Position numbers and translations under genes: made by a program
Assembly (NCBI GenBank): GCA_964036315.1
Contig: OZ038498.1
Coordinates: 13,870,973-13,934,972, forward strand
DNA from: Acanthosepion esculentum
Taxonomy: Eukaryota; Mollusca; Cephalopoda; Sepiida; Sepiidae
Length of the DNA: 64,000 nucleotides
Direction of reading: 5' to 3'
Part shown: piece by piece, positions 44,200-54,056 of the stretch
Position numbering within the stretch: position 1 is the first letter of the stretch
Layout of the letters: every line of letters starts with the position of its first letter
Notes under the pieces: model-generated
Databases searched by the model: none
What the model was told of the DNA's origin: nothing
The model's input: only the letters and a program-made list of their open reading frames with translations

Positions 44200-44860
44200 A
44201 ACAAATAATTGTATTAAAAATTCATTTTTCATCGAAAATTTTTTTGCCTTTAGAAAATATTGTCCATATTCATAAAAACAACTAAAAGCAAATAAAAACA
44301 TTTGAAATTAAATAATATCTTTGTTTTATTGTTTTGTGTGTTACAATTCAGAGTTGATTTTCAGGTAGGTGGGGTCCAATTAAAAAAATACATGATTTGC
44401 TTTTCTTGTGCTTTTAACTAATATAAACTGAATGCGATTGAATTTCTAGAGTTTTCATAAAATTAGTTATGGGGGCGGGGGGTAATAAATAAAAAAAATA
44501 TTTTGCCATGACTTTAAAAAAAGAAAACATATAATAATTTCCATCATTTGTTAATAGTTTCTGAAAGTTTCATTAACATCCGACAATTATTTTTATTTTT
44601 GCAAGATTTTCCAAATTAATGTCTCTCATACAAAAAAGAAAAAAAACTTGCTAAAAATTTAGGTTATTTTACTAATTACTGTGATACAAAGAGAAACAAG
44701 TTTGTTTTTTTAATCAAAATTTAAAATGTTCTAAAAAGAAGGAAAAAATAAAAAAAAATAAATCGGTCTTTCCTCTTAATAATAACATAAACATTTAGAC
44801 GATAAAATTGTTTTCGTCAAGTTTGGCGTCTTTTTCATCAGACTATGCTATTTTTTTAGC
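44200..44860 (+). repeat. Repeat family D, full-length copy
   Basis: Begins near 'aaaaattcatttttcatcg' and ends near 'tttcatcagactatgctatt'; order and spacing agree with 41860-42530. A G-rich 'tatgggggcggggggtaat' lies in the middle, where the other copy has 'gtgtgtgtggggggtgtac'. Confidence 0.7.
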
Positions 44861-44889
44861 AATCTCAGGAAGGTACCTAGAAGAGCGAT

Positions 44890-45400
44890 ATGAAAGTTTT
44901 TTGTACCGTATAACCGGAAGTAACTTAGTAGCCTCTTGAAATTAGTACAAAATGCATACATTAAAGTTATTTTACTACACTTTTACCAGAATTTCATATC
45001 CTCAAGTATTATCTGATTATAAAACAAACCACAAGAAAAACTAACTTCTGATGATAAGTATATGGTGTAATCACGAGCGGTGTCAAAGTTTTCGAATTTT
45101 GTGCCGTTATAACCGGAAGTAACTTTGAGAATAGTACAAAATGCACACATTAAATTTATTTTCTCACTCGTTTATCAGGATTTAATATCCTCAAGTATTA
45201 GATGATTGAAAATATAAAACAAACCACAGGAAAAATTAAGTTGTAATGATAAGTATGATGTAATGAAAAGCGTTGTCAGAGTTTTCGAACTTTGTGCCGT
45301 ATAACCGAAAGTAACTTAGTAGCCTCCTGAGATTAGTACAAAATACATATATTAAATTTATTTTCCTACTCGTTTGTTTTTCTTTTCAGGTTATATAACA
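44890..45400. repeat. Tandem repeat, about 195-200-bp units x 2.5
   Basis: GTATAACCGGAAGTAACTT-type landmark recurs near 44910, 45110 and 45302, followed each time by 'attagtacaaaatgcatac', 'ttaaatttattttc' and 'tcctcaagtatta'. Copies differ by 10-15 percent by eye. Unknown family. Confidence 0.8.
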
Positions 45401-45516
45401 CATTAGCACTATTTTTATATAATTTATGAAAAAATATAACAAAAACATAACCACAGCATCTTTCAATCAATTTTAACGAAACTTGCATAAAAGAGAGATT
45501 GTTGCCCAAATACACA

Positions 45517-45518
<2 letters not shown>

Positions 45519-45575
<57 letters not shown>
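45519..45575. repeat. (TA)n microsatellite
   Basis: About 28 TA units, preceded by TTGCCCAAATACACAATT. The same 18-bp flank precedes the (TA)n at 52303, so both tracts probably arrived with the same element. Confidence 0.95.
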
Positions 45576-45578
<3 letters not shown>

Positions 45579-45719
45579 GTTTTATGTAGTTAAATTGCTT
45601 TGGGGTTTGAATTATTGAACTTACGCACATATCTGCAGTTGTTGAGGTCACTGATAAGCCGGAAATCTCACTGGTAGCAAAATCAATGAAATTAAGGGCA
45701 ACCGGTTGCAATAGGTGGC

Positions 45720-46670
45720 TGCTGTGTTGCTGCTCTGTGCTTACCCGAAGACTGCCACCCGTTCATAATCGGTCAAGAGTTTTACTTCTGGCAATGTAAA
45801 ATAGTGGTTGCGTTTTCACTGTAGGACTCCCCCCTTCACTATTAAGTCCATAAGTTTTCCCAGTTTTAAGCGGAATACGTGGGCGGTAATGTCATGTCTG
45901 TGAGTGTAATCGTGTCCGGGTAGGAGTTCACGTGTTATCTCAACCCATTTGGAGTTGCAGACAAACCTTATAAGTAAGTCTGGCTGCCCATATTGTCTAA
46001 CGTATGTCATAGCGTCCTGCGTGCGTTCATGCATGTAACGCCCCCCACCCCCACCCCCAGTGTAGGTAGAGGGCAGAATGCACAGCTTCCCTAGGTCGTG
46101 GGGATTGACTTAATTTCGAAGGTTGTCGCGTAAGTGTACGTAGGAGTCTGAGCGCAGCTGTTTCTGATGATTCAGTATAAATCAAAGCCTCTCCGATTCC
46201 ATCTCAGCGCTCATGTCAACCGCAAACTGGTGGAAAAGCTCCCTGCATCTATGAAGCAAGTTGAAGTCTCCATCGCTAACTATGAAACGGTATGAGTAGA
46301 AGGCCTTGCACGATAAGGTTTCGGAAGACGTTGTACGTTGGCCACCCGGTGTATGAAGGGGAATGCCGAAATAGTAGCCATCGTCACCATAAGGGAAAAG
46401 TAAAGGGTGCTGCAATGCGTCATATGATCGATGGGTCTCTGAATTCCTGCGAAGAGCGCCGCCTCTTGATTTGAGGACAATATCGCGAGTGCGGTCTTGC
46501 TCCCCAAGTATAATAGCGGCCACTTCGTTGCACGCAGGAGCATTGTAGCGGCGTTCGTGTTCATCATAAGGCCATTTGTCGGCGTCAATTAAAATGCTGA
46601 AGGAAGGAAAGGGAGCATTTTCCAAAGCATATTTGAAACTGCGAATGTAGCTGTTAACCTCGTGAAGCAT
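45720..46670 (-). pseudogene. Helitron Rep/helicase protein, central part (broken)
   Basis: Minus strand. Frame 46670-46182: HEVNSYIRSFKYALENAPFP, ERRYNAPACNEVAAIILGEQ, RDIVLKSRGGALRRNSETHR and YDALQHPLLFPYGDDGYYFG, the Helitron-like N-terminal domain. After an in-frame stop the homology goes on (QLRSDSYVHLRDN, HDLGKLCILPSTYTGG) and then, after a shift in a G-rich run near 46040, RYMHERTQDAMTYVRQYGQP, DLLIRFVCNSKWVEITREL, DITAHVFRLKLGKLMDLI. This approaches the rolling-circle replication initiator domain. It is truncated before the HUH and helicase motifs. Confidence 0.9.
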
Positions 46671-47974
46671 GGCCTGAAGTCCCTGCGAGGAACTATTCGC
46701 GACGGCGGCAAAATACCAATCCGGATTTCGGCCTGTAGGTTGTAGTCTGCAATAAAGTACATTTGAAGGAATTTAGGCGTAGCGGTCTCCTCAGACAGCA
46801 GAGACCCAATGCGGTGGTATACCCGCCCCTCTACTTTGAAAGTGGGCATCCAACTCTCTTCTCGAACCACCTGAGCCCCAAATGAGGTCATTTGAAAGTT
46901 GTTGTATTGCCTAATTGTTTTAAGGAAGTGGTTGGAGTCGGGATGGGAGCCGGCTATTAGTCCCGTCAGCAAGGTAGGTGGTTCATGCAGAGGTGGCAGT
47001 CGAACTTTGCCAGAGGAGCAGCACAGACCGGCAGGATCCGCGGCACATTTGCGAGCATTGCAGAATTGGCAAATGCAGGTCATGGACCCTACATTGAAGT
47101 CGTCACGCATAATTAAGTTAATGCCGAGGTCGTAATTGAAAGCCAAGAAAGATTTTTTAAAAAAGCTACTGGGACAGGTAACACCACGGGCGGCAGCAAG
47201 GCGCTGAATGTCGCCGTCGAGGCGTATGCGGTGAGCTTGGGGAGTTTGAGATAAGCGCACAGCGGCCATGTTTGTAGCAGCCCTTGAAAGTCTGTTTGTC
47301 CTTGTTTGTGGGTTCTAGTAGTTTCTGGCAGCAGAAGTCGCTGCAGCGTTGCGGGCATTGCGGGTTGCCCGCTGCAGCTCTGTCTCGGACTCCCTCGACA
47401 TAGCAGTTGCAGTAGCGTCCCTGGATTGACGGGCGCGCCTGCGGTCAAATGTTTCAGCTGCCTTCGACCTGGCAGTGGTGGCAGCATTCCTAGCATTTCG
47501 AACAGACCTACGTAGCGGTGTCTCAGCAGCCCTGGCGCTCGCTGTTGCAGCAGCGTCCTTGGATTGACGGGCGCGCCTGCGGTCAAGTGTCTCTATTGCC
47601 CTTGATTTCGCAGTGGCAGCAGCGTTTCTTACGTTACGAAGAAGCCTTTGATGATGAGTCCCGGAAGCCCGAGATGCAGAGGCGGTTTCTGCAGCCTGTG
47701 GGTTCATTCTCGACCGTTGTGCGTTCTTGAGCCTTGATTGCAACGAAACCCTGTAGCCAGCTTTCCCAGCCAAGCAGGTGGCACGCTCCTCTTGTGACTG
47801 CGAGGCCTGCGTGAGGGCGCTGCGTCGAGCTACCTGTGACAGTCGCATTGTAGTCTGCTCCTGGGACTCGCGGGCCCGTCTTGCCCTCATAGCGGACGCT
47901 GTTGCAGACCGAAAGCTAAGACGTACCCTAAGACGTAAAAGTGATGCTAGTAGTGATTGATTAGGGTTGCTCAA
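46589..47974 (-). pseudogene. Helitron Rep/helicase protein, N-terminal part (one internal stop)
   Basis: A single frame from MSNPNQSLLASLLRLRVRLS (47974) to 46589 is broken only by TAG at 47317-47315. The first 200 residues contain Arg/Ala-rich tandem motifs (RRRARQSRDATATAMSRESE, ETPLRRSVRNARNAATTARS), about 22-25 residues each, as in Helitron proteins of animals. Then SQTPQAHRIRLDGDIQRL, FKKSFLAFNYDLGINLI and FQMTSFGAQVV, MPTFKVEGRVYHRIGSLLSE and FLQMYFIADYN belong to the Helitron-like N-terminal domain. A frameshift near 46670 joins it to the next segment. GC content is well above the window average. Confidence 0.9.
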
Positions 47975-48540
47975 TTGCAGGAGTACAACGTCTAACTTAG
48001 TATCGCAAAGCGTGAGCCAGAATCGGGAAGGCAGGTATTTAAGTAAAACAGCTGAATAAATTGTTTATGGTAGTTGGAAATATGTAGTTAAACAGACAAA
48101 CAGAAAAAAAAAACGTAAGAAACAACTTGCGGTAGGAGAAATGATTACTTGAAGGAGTCTATCGTATCAACCGGATGGCAGCGTAACAGAAGCAGAAGTG
48201 AGACCTTCGTCCCACAGTTGTGCACAGCAGGTTCGAATGCGAAGTATTACTGGCCAATCGGTTGTGCCAATCAGCGTGCGTCCTAGGGTCTCGAACACCA
48301 ATCAGCGACCGCGTACTGCAATCAGGCAATGAGATACCGCTATGTGAAGCATGGTCACGCGTGTGTGAATAACAGTCAGCTGTAGAGTCTGTAGTGTAGA
48401 CGTCTCAGTTGAACATACGTTTGATTGGTGTATTCGCAAATTCCGATGAAGACATGATTGTATCGACTTCCTCGGGTATTAGTTGGTCATAAAGGAACTC
48501 ACAGGGCAGAAGTTTTTAATTGTCACGACTAAAGCCGATA
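47975..48540 (-). other. Helitron upstream region, no gene
   Basis: GC-richer flank of the Helitron coding remnant, with several CpG and CCAAT-like boxes (CCAATCGG, CCAATCAGCG, CCAATCAGCGACC) at 48255-48310. It is probably the 5' untranslated region and promoter of the element. A TC-type Helitron terminus could not be fixed. Confidence 0.4.
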
Positions 48541-49370
48541 AAGTTAATCAAAATCCCAAGCAAGTTGCGAAAAACATCGCCAAATTCAGGTAAACTCGAT
48601 TTGAATGGGAAGTCAAAAGGGGTATGATTTCATCGATTTTTATCCGATAATTGAAACCGATATTGAAAACGAAAGTCAGCACCTCAATACTGTCGGTAAA
48701 TACTATGCTCAATGGGAATTTTGCTGAAAATTCTTCGCCATTTCCGAAAAATATAGCCAAAAATCAGCTAGACTGGACATGAATCGGATGTCCCAAAGTG
48801 GTCGATTGTATCGATTTTTTCCAGTAATTGATATCGATATTGAAAATGAATGTCAGCACATCATAACTATTGATAAGAACAATGCTCAACGTAATTTTGG
48901 TGGAAATTCTTCGCCATTTGCGAAAAATATAGCCAAAAATCAGCTTGACTGGATTTGAATTGGAAGTCAAAAGTGGCATAATATTATCGATTTTTTCCGA
49001 TATTGAAGAAAAAGTTCAGCAACTAATAACTTGATAAAACTAATGCTCAACATGATTTTCGTGAAAAGTCCTTGCAGTTTGCGAAAAACAGAGCCAAAAA
49101 TCAGCTACATTGGATTTGAATCGGATGTTCCAAAGTGATCGATTTTATCGATTTTTTTCCGATAACTGATATCAATTTTAAAAAACAAAGAACAGCACCT
49201 CAGAACTCTAAGTAAGGACATTACTCAACGTGAGTTTGGTGGATATCACTTGTAATTTGTGAAAACTATCACTGAAAAACTGATGAATGTTTTGGGAATC
49301 AATATTCGACCCCCTATCGGTTTTATCGATTTTTTTCCAAAATCGGAGGAACAATCGAAAAATCCGAAGA
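48540..49370. repeat. Tandem repeat, about 162-176-bp units x 4-5
   Basis: GTCAGCACCTCA-type landmark near 48677, 48852, 49014 and 49190; units share 'ttcgccatttgcgaaaaata', 'tagccaaaaatcagct' and 'tatcgattttttccgataa'. Diverged by 15-20 percent by eye. The array lies between the Helitron flank and the Helitron-like end at 49375-49500 and may be internal sequence of the same element. Confidence 0.85.
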
Positions 49371-49374
49371 CGTC

Positions 49375-49505
49375 AAGTAAAGAATGCCGTAAATTTCCGA
49401 TCTGTGTGTGAATTTTTATGCCAATCGGACGAAAGGTTTGCCCAGGATGAGGTAACAAGGTGACAGACACACTAACAGAATGCCATTTATAGATATAGAT
49501 ATATA
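49375..49505. repeat. Helitron-type terminal region (tentative)
   Basis: 'gtgtgaatttttatgccaat', 'cggacgaaaggtttgcc' and 'gacagacacactaaca' followed by 'ccatttatagatatagatat'. This arrangement recalls the subterminal region of animal Helitrons, where a sentence of this kind precedes a short AT-rich end. No CTRR end with a hairpin could be pinned down. Confidence 0.35.
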
Positions 49506-49669
49506 ATATTTCTAGAATTATATCATTTGAGCATGGGTTTGTCAATTGAACATCGGTCCAGTTTGCCGAATTTCATCTTTTACATATATGAAGACAGATC
49601 CATGAGACACGTAGTTATATACTGAATTTTCATCTGAATTTTCACTGTATAATTCTTGGTCTCAGTGAT

Positions 49670-49735
49670 TAATATTCACCACTGAATATTAATTAATATT
49701 AATTATTAATTAATATTAATTATTAATTGCCTATT
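49670..49735. repeat. AT-rich palindromic tandem repeat
   Basis: ATTAATATTAATTATTAATT units repeated about three times; self-complementary. Confidence 0.8.
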
Positions 49736-50054
49736 GACAAAAAAAAGAGAATATGTTGAAAAATAATTATTTGTTATCATTTCACCATTAGTTTACGTCG
49801 TTGAAGCATAGTACTATATATCATCTTCAATACGCAACCTACTCGTGAACACGAAATATGTTTCGCACCTCCAGCCGCAAAAAAGATTCAAAAGTTACGG
49901 AAGCCCTTATTAAAAAATAAAAAAAAGAAACCAGCCCTTAATAACATTAATTAAGAATATGGTCACAATGTACTGGCCATTTTGGAAAATGACAATATGT
50001 CTATTTTCAGCAACTTTTATGCTACAGCACTTGGACATAATCTATTATAGTAGT

Positions 50055-50800
50055 ATAAAAGTTTATCTGTCCGCCGGTCTCGAAAAGGACCTCCAATCTG
50101 TGGTTGACTGGGCTAGGAAATGGCCTGTAAACTTTAATGCCTCCAAAACGAAACTGCTCTCACTTAAACACCATAGAGAACCATCCCTGCCTCCTATCAG
50201 CCTGGCTGATGCCCAACTCCACGAGAGCGTCCCTCTGCGCCTTCTTGGACTGACCTGAGGTGAAACAACTACATTGAATCAATAGCTTCATCTACCGCAA
50301 GGGAAGTTGGTTCTGTGTGTCGCGCCAAAAGGTTTTTTTTCTCACTTGAGTCCATCCTTCAAATCTACAAATCTACCATTCGTCCATGCATTGAATACTG
50401 TTGCCATATATCGTCTGGTTCCCTCCCTGTGCATCTGGAGGTCCTAGACAAAATCCAGAGACAGATATGCAATGTGATAGGTCCTGATCTGGCATCTTGT
50501 CTACAACACTTTCTAACAGACGTGATGTGGCTTCCCTCTGTCTTTTCTACAAATATTTTCATGGCAACTGCTCTGATGAGCTACTTTCACTGGTACCCCA
50601 TCTGTATGAATTTAAGCGTGCTACTAGGTTGGCATCTCGGTCCCACCTTTTCACTGTCAAAACAGTTAAATGTAACCACCTCTTCTACTCCAACAGCTTC
50701 TCTCGCATTTACCTCCAGTGGACCTCCCTTCCTCCAACTTGCTTCCCTGATACGACAGCGAATGTTGGACGATTTCCTCAAAGATGAAGAAGAGACTTGA
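50055..50800 (+). pseudogene. Jockey-type LINE, post-catalytic RT region
   Basis: Fragments in order: SAGLEKDLQSVVDWARKWPV, NFNASKTKLLSLKHHREP, VPLRLLGLT, ARAKRFF-like with RAKRFFFSLESILQIYKSTI, RPCIEYCCHISSGSLPVHLE, LDKIQRQICNVIGPDLAS, then in a second frame SNRRDVASLCLFYKYFHGNC, LVPHLYEFKRATRLASRSH and WTSLPPTCFPDTTANVGRF. This is the region downstream of YxDD up to the end of ORF2. One stop and one frameshift are evident; the copy is younger than the LINE at 25 kb. Confidence 0.88.
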
Positions 50801-50879
50801 GGCGACAGAAATGTGGTTCTACAGAGGGATGCTAGGGATATCATGAACCGAGTGTGACAGAAATGATGAAGTCTTAGAG

Positions 50880-51175
50880 AGGTTGCAAACAAGGAGGAGG
50901 CTTATACTTATCATCAGGTAGAGGCAGCTGAAGTTTATGGGACACATAATGAGGAGGGGGGCCCGGAGAATCTGATACTCACGGGTCGAATAGAGGGAAA
51001 GAGAGACAAGGGAAAACAACGCGTGGCATACGTGGCGGGCTTAAGCAAGCGGATGACAACGTGGTCTGGGAGGGGGGAGGAAGCAGAGAGAAGGAACTTG
51101 TTGAGAGCTGCAAGAGATAGAGGGAGGTGGAGAGTCATGATCGCCTACGTCCTGAAAGGACATGGCACATAAAAA
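50880..51175 (+). pseudogene. LINE C-terminal fragment, single copy of the 186-bp array sequence
   Basis: Reads EAAEVYGTHNEEG in one frame and ENLILTGRIEGKRDKGKQRV, AYVAGLSKRM and RGRWRVMIAYVLKGHGT in another, ending in a stop near 51172. It is the non-amplified counterpart of 21475-22404 and sits directly after a jockey-type RT end, so it may be a separate LINE insertion. Confidence 0.75.
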
Positions 51176-51182
51176 GAAAAGA

Positions 51183-51335
51183 ATGTCAATCGACATCTTC
51201 TGATGCCTTGATCCTGACCCCCGTCCTTCTCTATATTCTTTCCTCAAACACCCGTCTTTACTCTTGCTCTCACTCTCTGTAACCCCTTGCGTGCTAGCGG
51301 CACTCCTGCCTTGCTTGGGGTGAAATGCTTAAAAA
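51183..51335 (+). repeat. LINE 3' untranslated tail, copy 1
   Basis: AATGTCAATCGACATCTTCT ... 'actcttgctctcactctctg' ... 'ggggtgaaatgcttaaaaag'. Copy 2 at 51541-51690 is about 93 percent similar by eye. Between them sits a perfect 19-bp inverted repeat (ATAATGATTGTTCCATTTA, 51415 and 51456). Confidence 0.75.
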
Positions 51336-51540
51336 GAAAATGTTTCCTCTCCTCTTTCAATTTAACCGGATTATTAAAGTAGCCATTCTTCTATATTATT
51401 CTACCTCTGTCCCATAATGATTGTTCCATTTAGTCTATGAAATTTTTACGTAAATGGAACAATCATTATTGGACAGAGATGGGAACTCCTTTCCTCCCAC
51501 TTGCCTCCCTGATAGCTATAATCTTCAAATATTCAAATGT

Positions 51541-51690
51541 AATGTCAATCGACATCTTCTGATGCACTGATACTGACCCCCGTCCTTTTCTATATCCTTT
51601 CCTCAAACAACCCTCTTTACTCTTGCTCTCACTCTCTGTAATCCCTTGCGTGCTAGTGGCACTGCCCCCTTGGTTAGGGTGAAATGCTTA
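51541..51690 (+). repeat. LINE 3' untranslated tail, copy 2
   Basis: Same sequence as 51183-51335, ending 'gggtgaaatgcttaaaaaaa' and an A-rich tail (aataataaaaaaataat), as expected for a LINE 3' end. Confidence 0.75.
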
Positions 51691-51884
51691 AAAAAAATAA
51701 TAAAAAAATAATCCTTGAGTAAGGCTAATAGCATTCGTTATCAACAAACTTTTGGACATTTTTTATATTCATTAAGTTCGTAAAAGAAAATCTTTTACGA
51801 ATACAAAAAAAAAAAACATAATGAAAAATTAAAAGAAACTACTTTGTCAGTCTTATTTAACAAAATATATTTCGCCTCAGTAAA

Positions 51885-52135
51885 TTGTTTTCTTTTTTAA
51901 TTCGAGTAGCATCTTTTACATCAAAATTGTTGTTCGTCTCGTAATGGTAAGCAACTAATGGATTTAATGTGTTGTTTTGTAAAAGATCCCTTTTGTGTTC
52001 ATATAACCTTTTATTTAAAGTCCTTGAGCTTTCTCCTATGTATTTCTTGTGGCAATTATTACAGGTGAGAGAATAAATTCCATCTTCAATTTTTAGCTTA
52101 TTATTTGGTTTTGTAATAATTAAGTCACATCATTT
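51885..52135 (-). pseudogene. PLE GIY-YIG endonuclease fragment
   Basis: Minus strand: PNNKLKIEDGIYSLTCNNCH, KKYIGESSRTLNKRLYEHKR and DLLQNNTLNPLVAYHYETNN. GIY and YIG motifs, the Arg in helix 3 (KRLYEHKR) and the Cys-x2-Cys (CNNC) of PLE endonucleases are present. The frame is open across the domain, so this is the best preserved PLE segment here. It belongs to a different PLE subfamily from 10590-11030. Confidence 0.9.
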
Positions 52136-52301
52136 AATCTAGAAGTATGAAAAACCCTTGAAAATGGCTAATAGTTTTACAATTTCTATATCGTTTCAGA
52201 ATAGGAGAAAAACAGAATTGAAAAACAAAATAACAAAACAAAAGTACCTTGCCAGTCTCGTATAATCAAACATTTATTAAAGGATTACTGCCCAAATACA
52301 C

Positions 52302-52302
<1 letters not shown>

Positions 52303-52396
<94 letters not shown>

Positions 52397-52410
52397 TGTA
52401 TGTATGTGTG
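52303..52410. repeat. (TA)n-(TATG)n-(TG)n compound microsatellite
   Basis: About 33 TA units, then about 9 TATG units and a short TG run. Preceded by CTGCCCAAATACACAATT, the same flank as the tract at 45519. Confidence 0.95.
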
Positions 52411-52420
52411 TGTGTGATAG

Positions 52421-52560
52421 GATAGATAACAAACAGGAAACGTTTAGCAACCTAACATATTCACTTTTTATTGAATCTCCATATTTCATTCTTTGATGAA
52501 ACTTTAATAAAAGGGAAACATTAGATTGGTAAACGTTTCCTATTTGTTCTTTATCTTATC
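52421..52560. repeat. Inverted repeat around a degenerate hammerhead-like core
   Basis: GATAACAAACAGGAAACGTTT (52425-52445) pairs with AAACGTTTCCTATTTGTTCT (52531-52550). Between the arms is CTTTGATGAAACTTTAATAA and GGGAAACATT, which mimic the CTGATGA and GAAAC boxes of the motif at 52704-52765. Confidence 0.55.
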
Positions 52561-52703
52561 ATTCTGTCGGATTCCGATCCATAGTTGACCTGTATTTGAT
52601 CACACTTCATATATATACACGTGTTTGTCTGTGTAAAAAATCAGATATAACTACAATATATCTATAAAAGGACGATATGAATAAAGGCAAAAGGAAAACT
52701 TAT

Positions 52704-52765
52704 CTTAGCCGTCGCGTTTCATCTCCTGATGAAAGTCCGTTAGAGGACGAAACGCGTTGGCTAAG
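52704..52765 (+). ncRNA. Hammerhead-ribozyme-like hairpin (PLE type)
   Basis: Core elements in order: stem strand CTTAGCC, CGCGTTTC, box CTGATGA (52726-52732), stem II GTCC/GGAC closed by GTTAGA, box GAAACGCG (52749-52756), then GGCTAAG pairing with CTTAGCC. CUGANGA and GAAA are the conserved hammerhead core boxes, and PLEs are known to carry hammerhead motifs in their terminal repeats. The outer stem is long, but stem I is very short (ATCTC), so self-cleavage is uncertain. Confidence 0.5.
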
Positions 52766-52781
52766 TTTTTTTCTTTTGTCT

Positions 52782-52782
<1 letters not shown>

Positions 52783-52812
<30 letters not shown>

Positions 52813-53080
52813 TGTGTGTGTATATATATATATGATGTGTGTGTGTATAAATATATGATGTGTGTGTCTATATATATATGATGTGTGTGTGTATATATAT
52901 ATATGATGTGTGTGTATAAATATATGATGTGTTTGTATATATATATGATGTGTGTGTATATATATATATGATGTGTATGTGTATATATATATGATGTGTG
53001 TGTATATATATATATGATGTGTGTGTATATATATATATGATGTGTGTGTATATAAATATATATATATATATGTGTGTGTG
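52783..53080. repeat. Higher-order TA/TG microsatellite
   Basis: About ten blocks of GATGTGTGTGTATATATATA with variable lengths. Frames through it read YIYTHHIYI-type strings on minus and are artefacts. Confidence 0.95.
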
Positions 53081-53116
53081 TGTGTATGCGTGCACTAGTG
53101 TTGTATTTTATATATG

Positions 53117-53941
53117 CAGGAATCCCTCGATTAATACGCATTCGATTAATGTGTTTTTGATTAGTGCGCCAAAATTTTTTTATATACCAAAATTTGATTA
53201 GTGCATACATAATACTCGATTAGTGTAGTAAAACATTCTTCAGTTTAACCATAGTAATCGAAAAGTGATTTTTTTATAGTTACCGATTTTCTAAAATTAA
53301 AAAAATGGGTAATTATTTTCTTTGTCAAGTATTACATTATCGAAGTAATTACAGTAGTGTTAAAAAATGGACGATTATAAATAGATACATTTTATAATAT
53401 AATCCAATAATAAAAATGCATATTTGAATATTTGTCTCCCCTAAAATGTTTTTGAATATTTGTTTCATGTTTATTTTGAAGGTCTTAAAAGGAAATTTCT
53501 TATTTTTTTGTTAAAAAAACGATTTAATTAGATATAGAAACGTACATTTATGAAGAAATATCGAAATATTAAAGATGTTTGAAAGATTATAAATAAAATT
53601 TTCAGGTTAGAATATTAGATTATGATATGTCTGTAAAATTTGAAGTGACAATTTCTCAGTAACGCCAATTATATGAAGAACAGAAGAATACCATTCAACA
53701 AACCACTCTAAATACGGTTGTCATAAAAAAATAAAATAATTCATAACGTTTTTATTGTATCCTCTTATATGTACGTATATTTTAATTAAAAAGTACGCAA
53801 ATTAGAAATTAATTGTGAATGAGACTAAAATTTGATCTACAAATTACATCATTTCTTATAAGTTATTATATTCGATAATGCGTTTTTCAATTATTTAATC
53901 TTTTACTATACACATTAGTCCCACTAATCGAGGGATTCCTG
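53117..53941. mobile_element. MITE, 825 bp, pogo/Tigger-like ends
   Basis: Inverted ends CAGGAATCCCTCGATTAATAC (left) and CACTAATCGAGGGATTCCTG (right). TA follows the right end; the left has TG where TA is expected, probably a mutated duplication. The ends continue as further short inverted motifs (ATTCGATTAATG, GATTAGTGC). The interior is AT-rich and non-coding. CAGxxxxCCCTCG ends are typical of pogo-like Tc1/mariner MITEs. Confidence 0.8.
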
Positions 53942-54056
53942 TACATCGCAAGTGGTTCTCTGATAGTTTTTTGAATGTCTACACTACATCAAAATAGAAT
54001 CCGTATTTATCTTTCATCGATGGAGCATTACTGAAGAGTCCCGTACGTCTGACATC

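Noticed and set aside
46899..47960. Plus-strand frames opposite the Helitron (46899-47135, 47306-47515, 47518-47730, 47778-47960)
   Set aside because: Antisense shadows of the GC-rich minus-strand Helitron coding sequence.
52761..53210. YIYTHHIYI-type frames, and similar frames at 58496-58846, 52304-52489 and 60115-60396
   Set aside because: Microsatellite translations.
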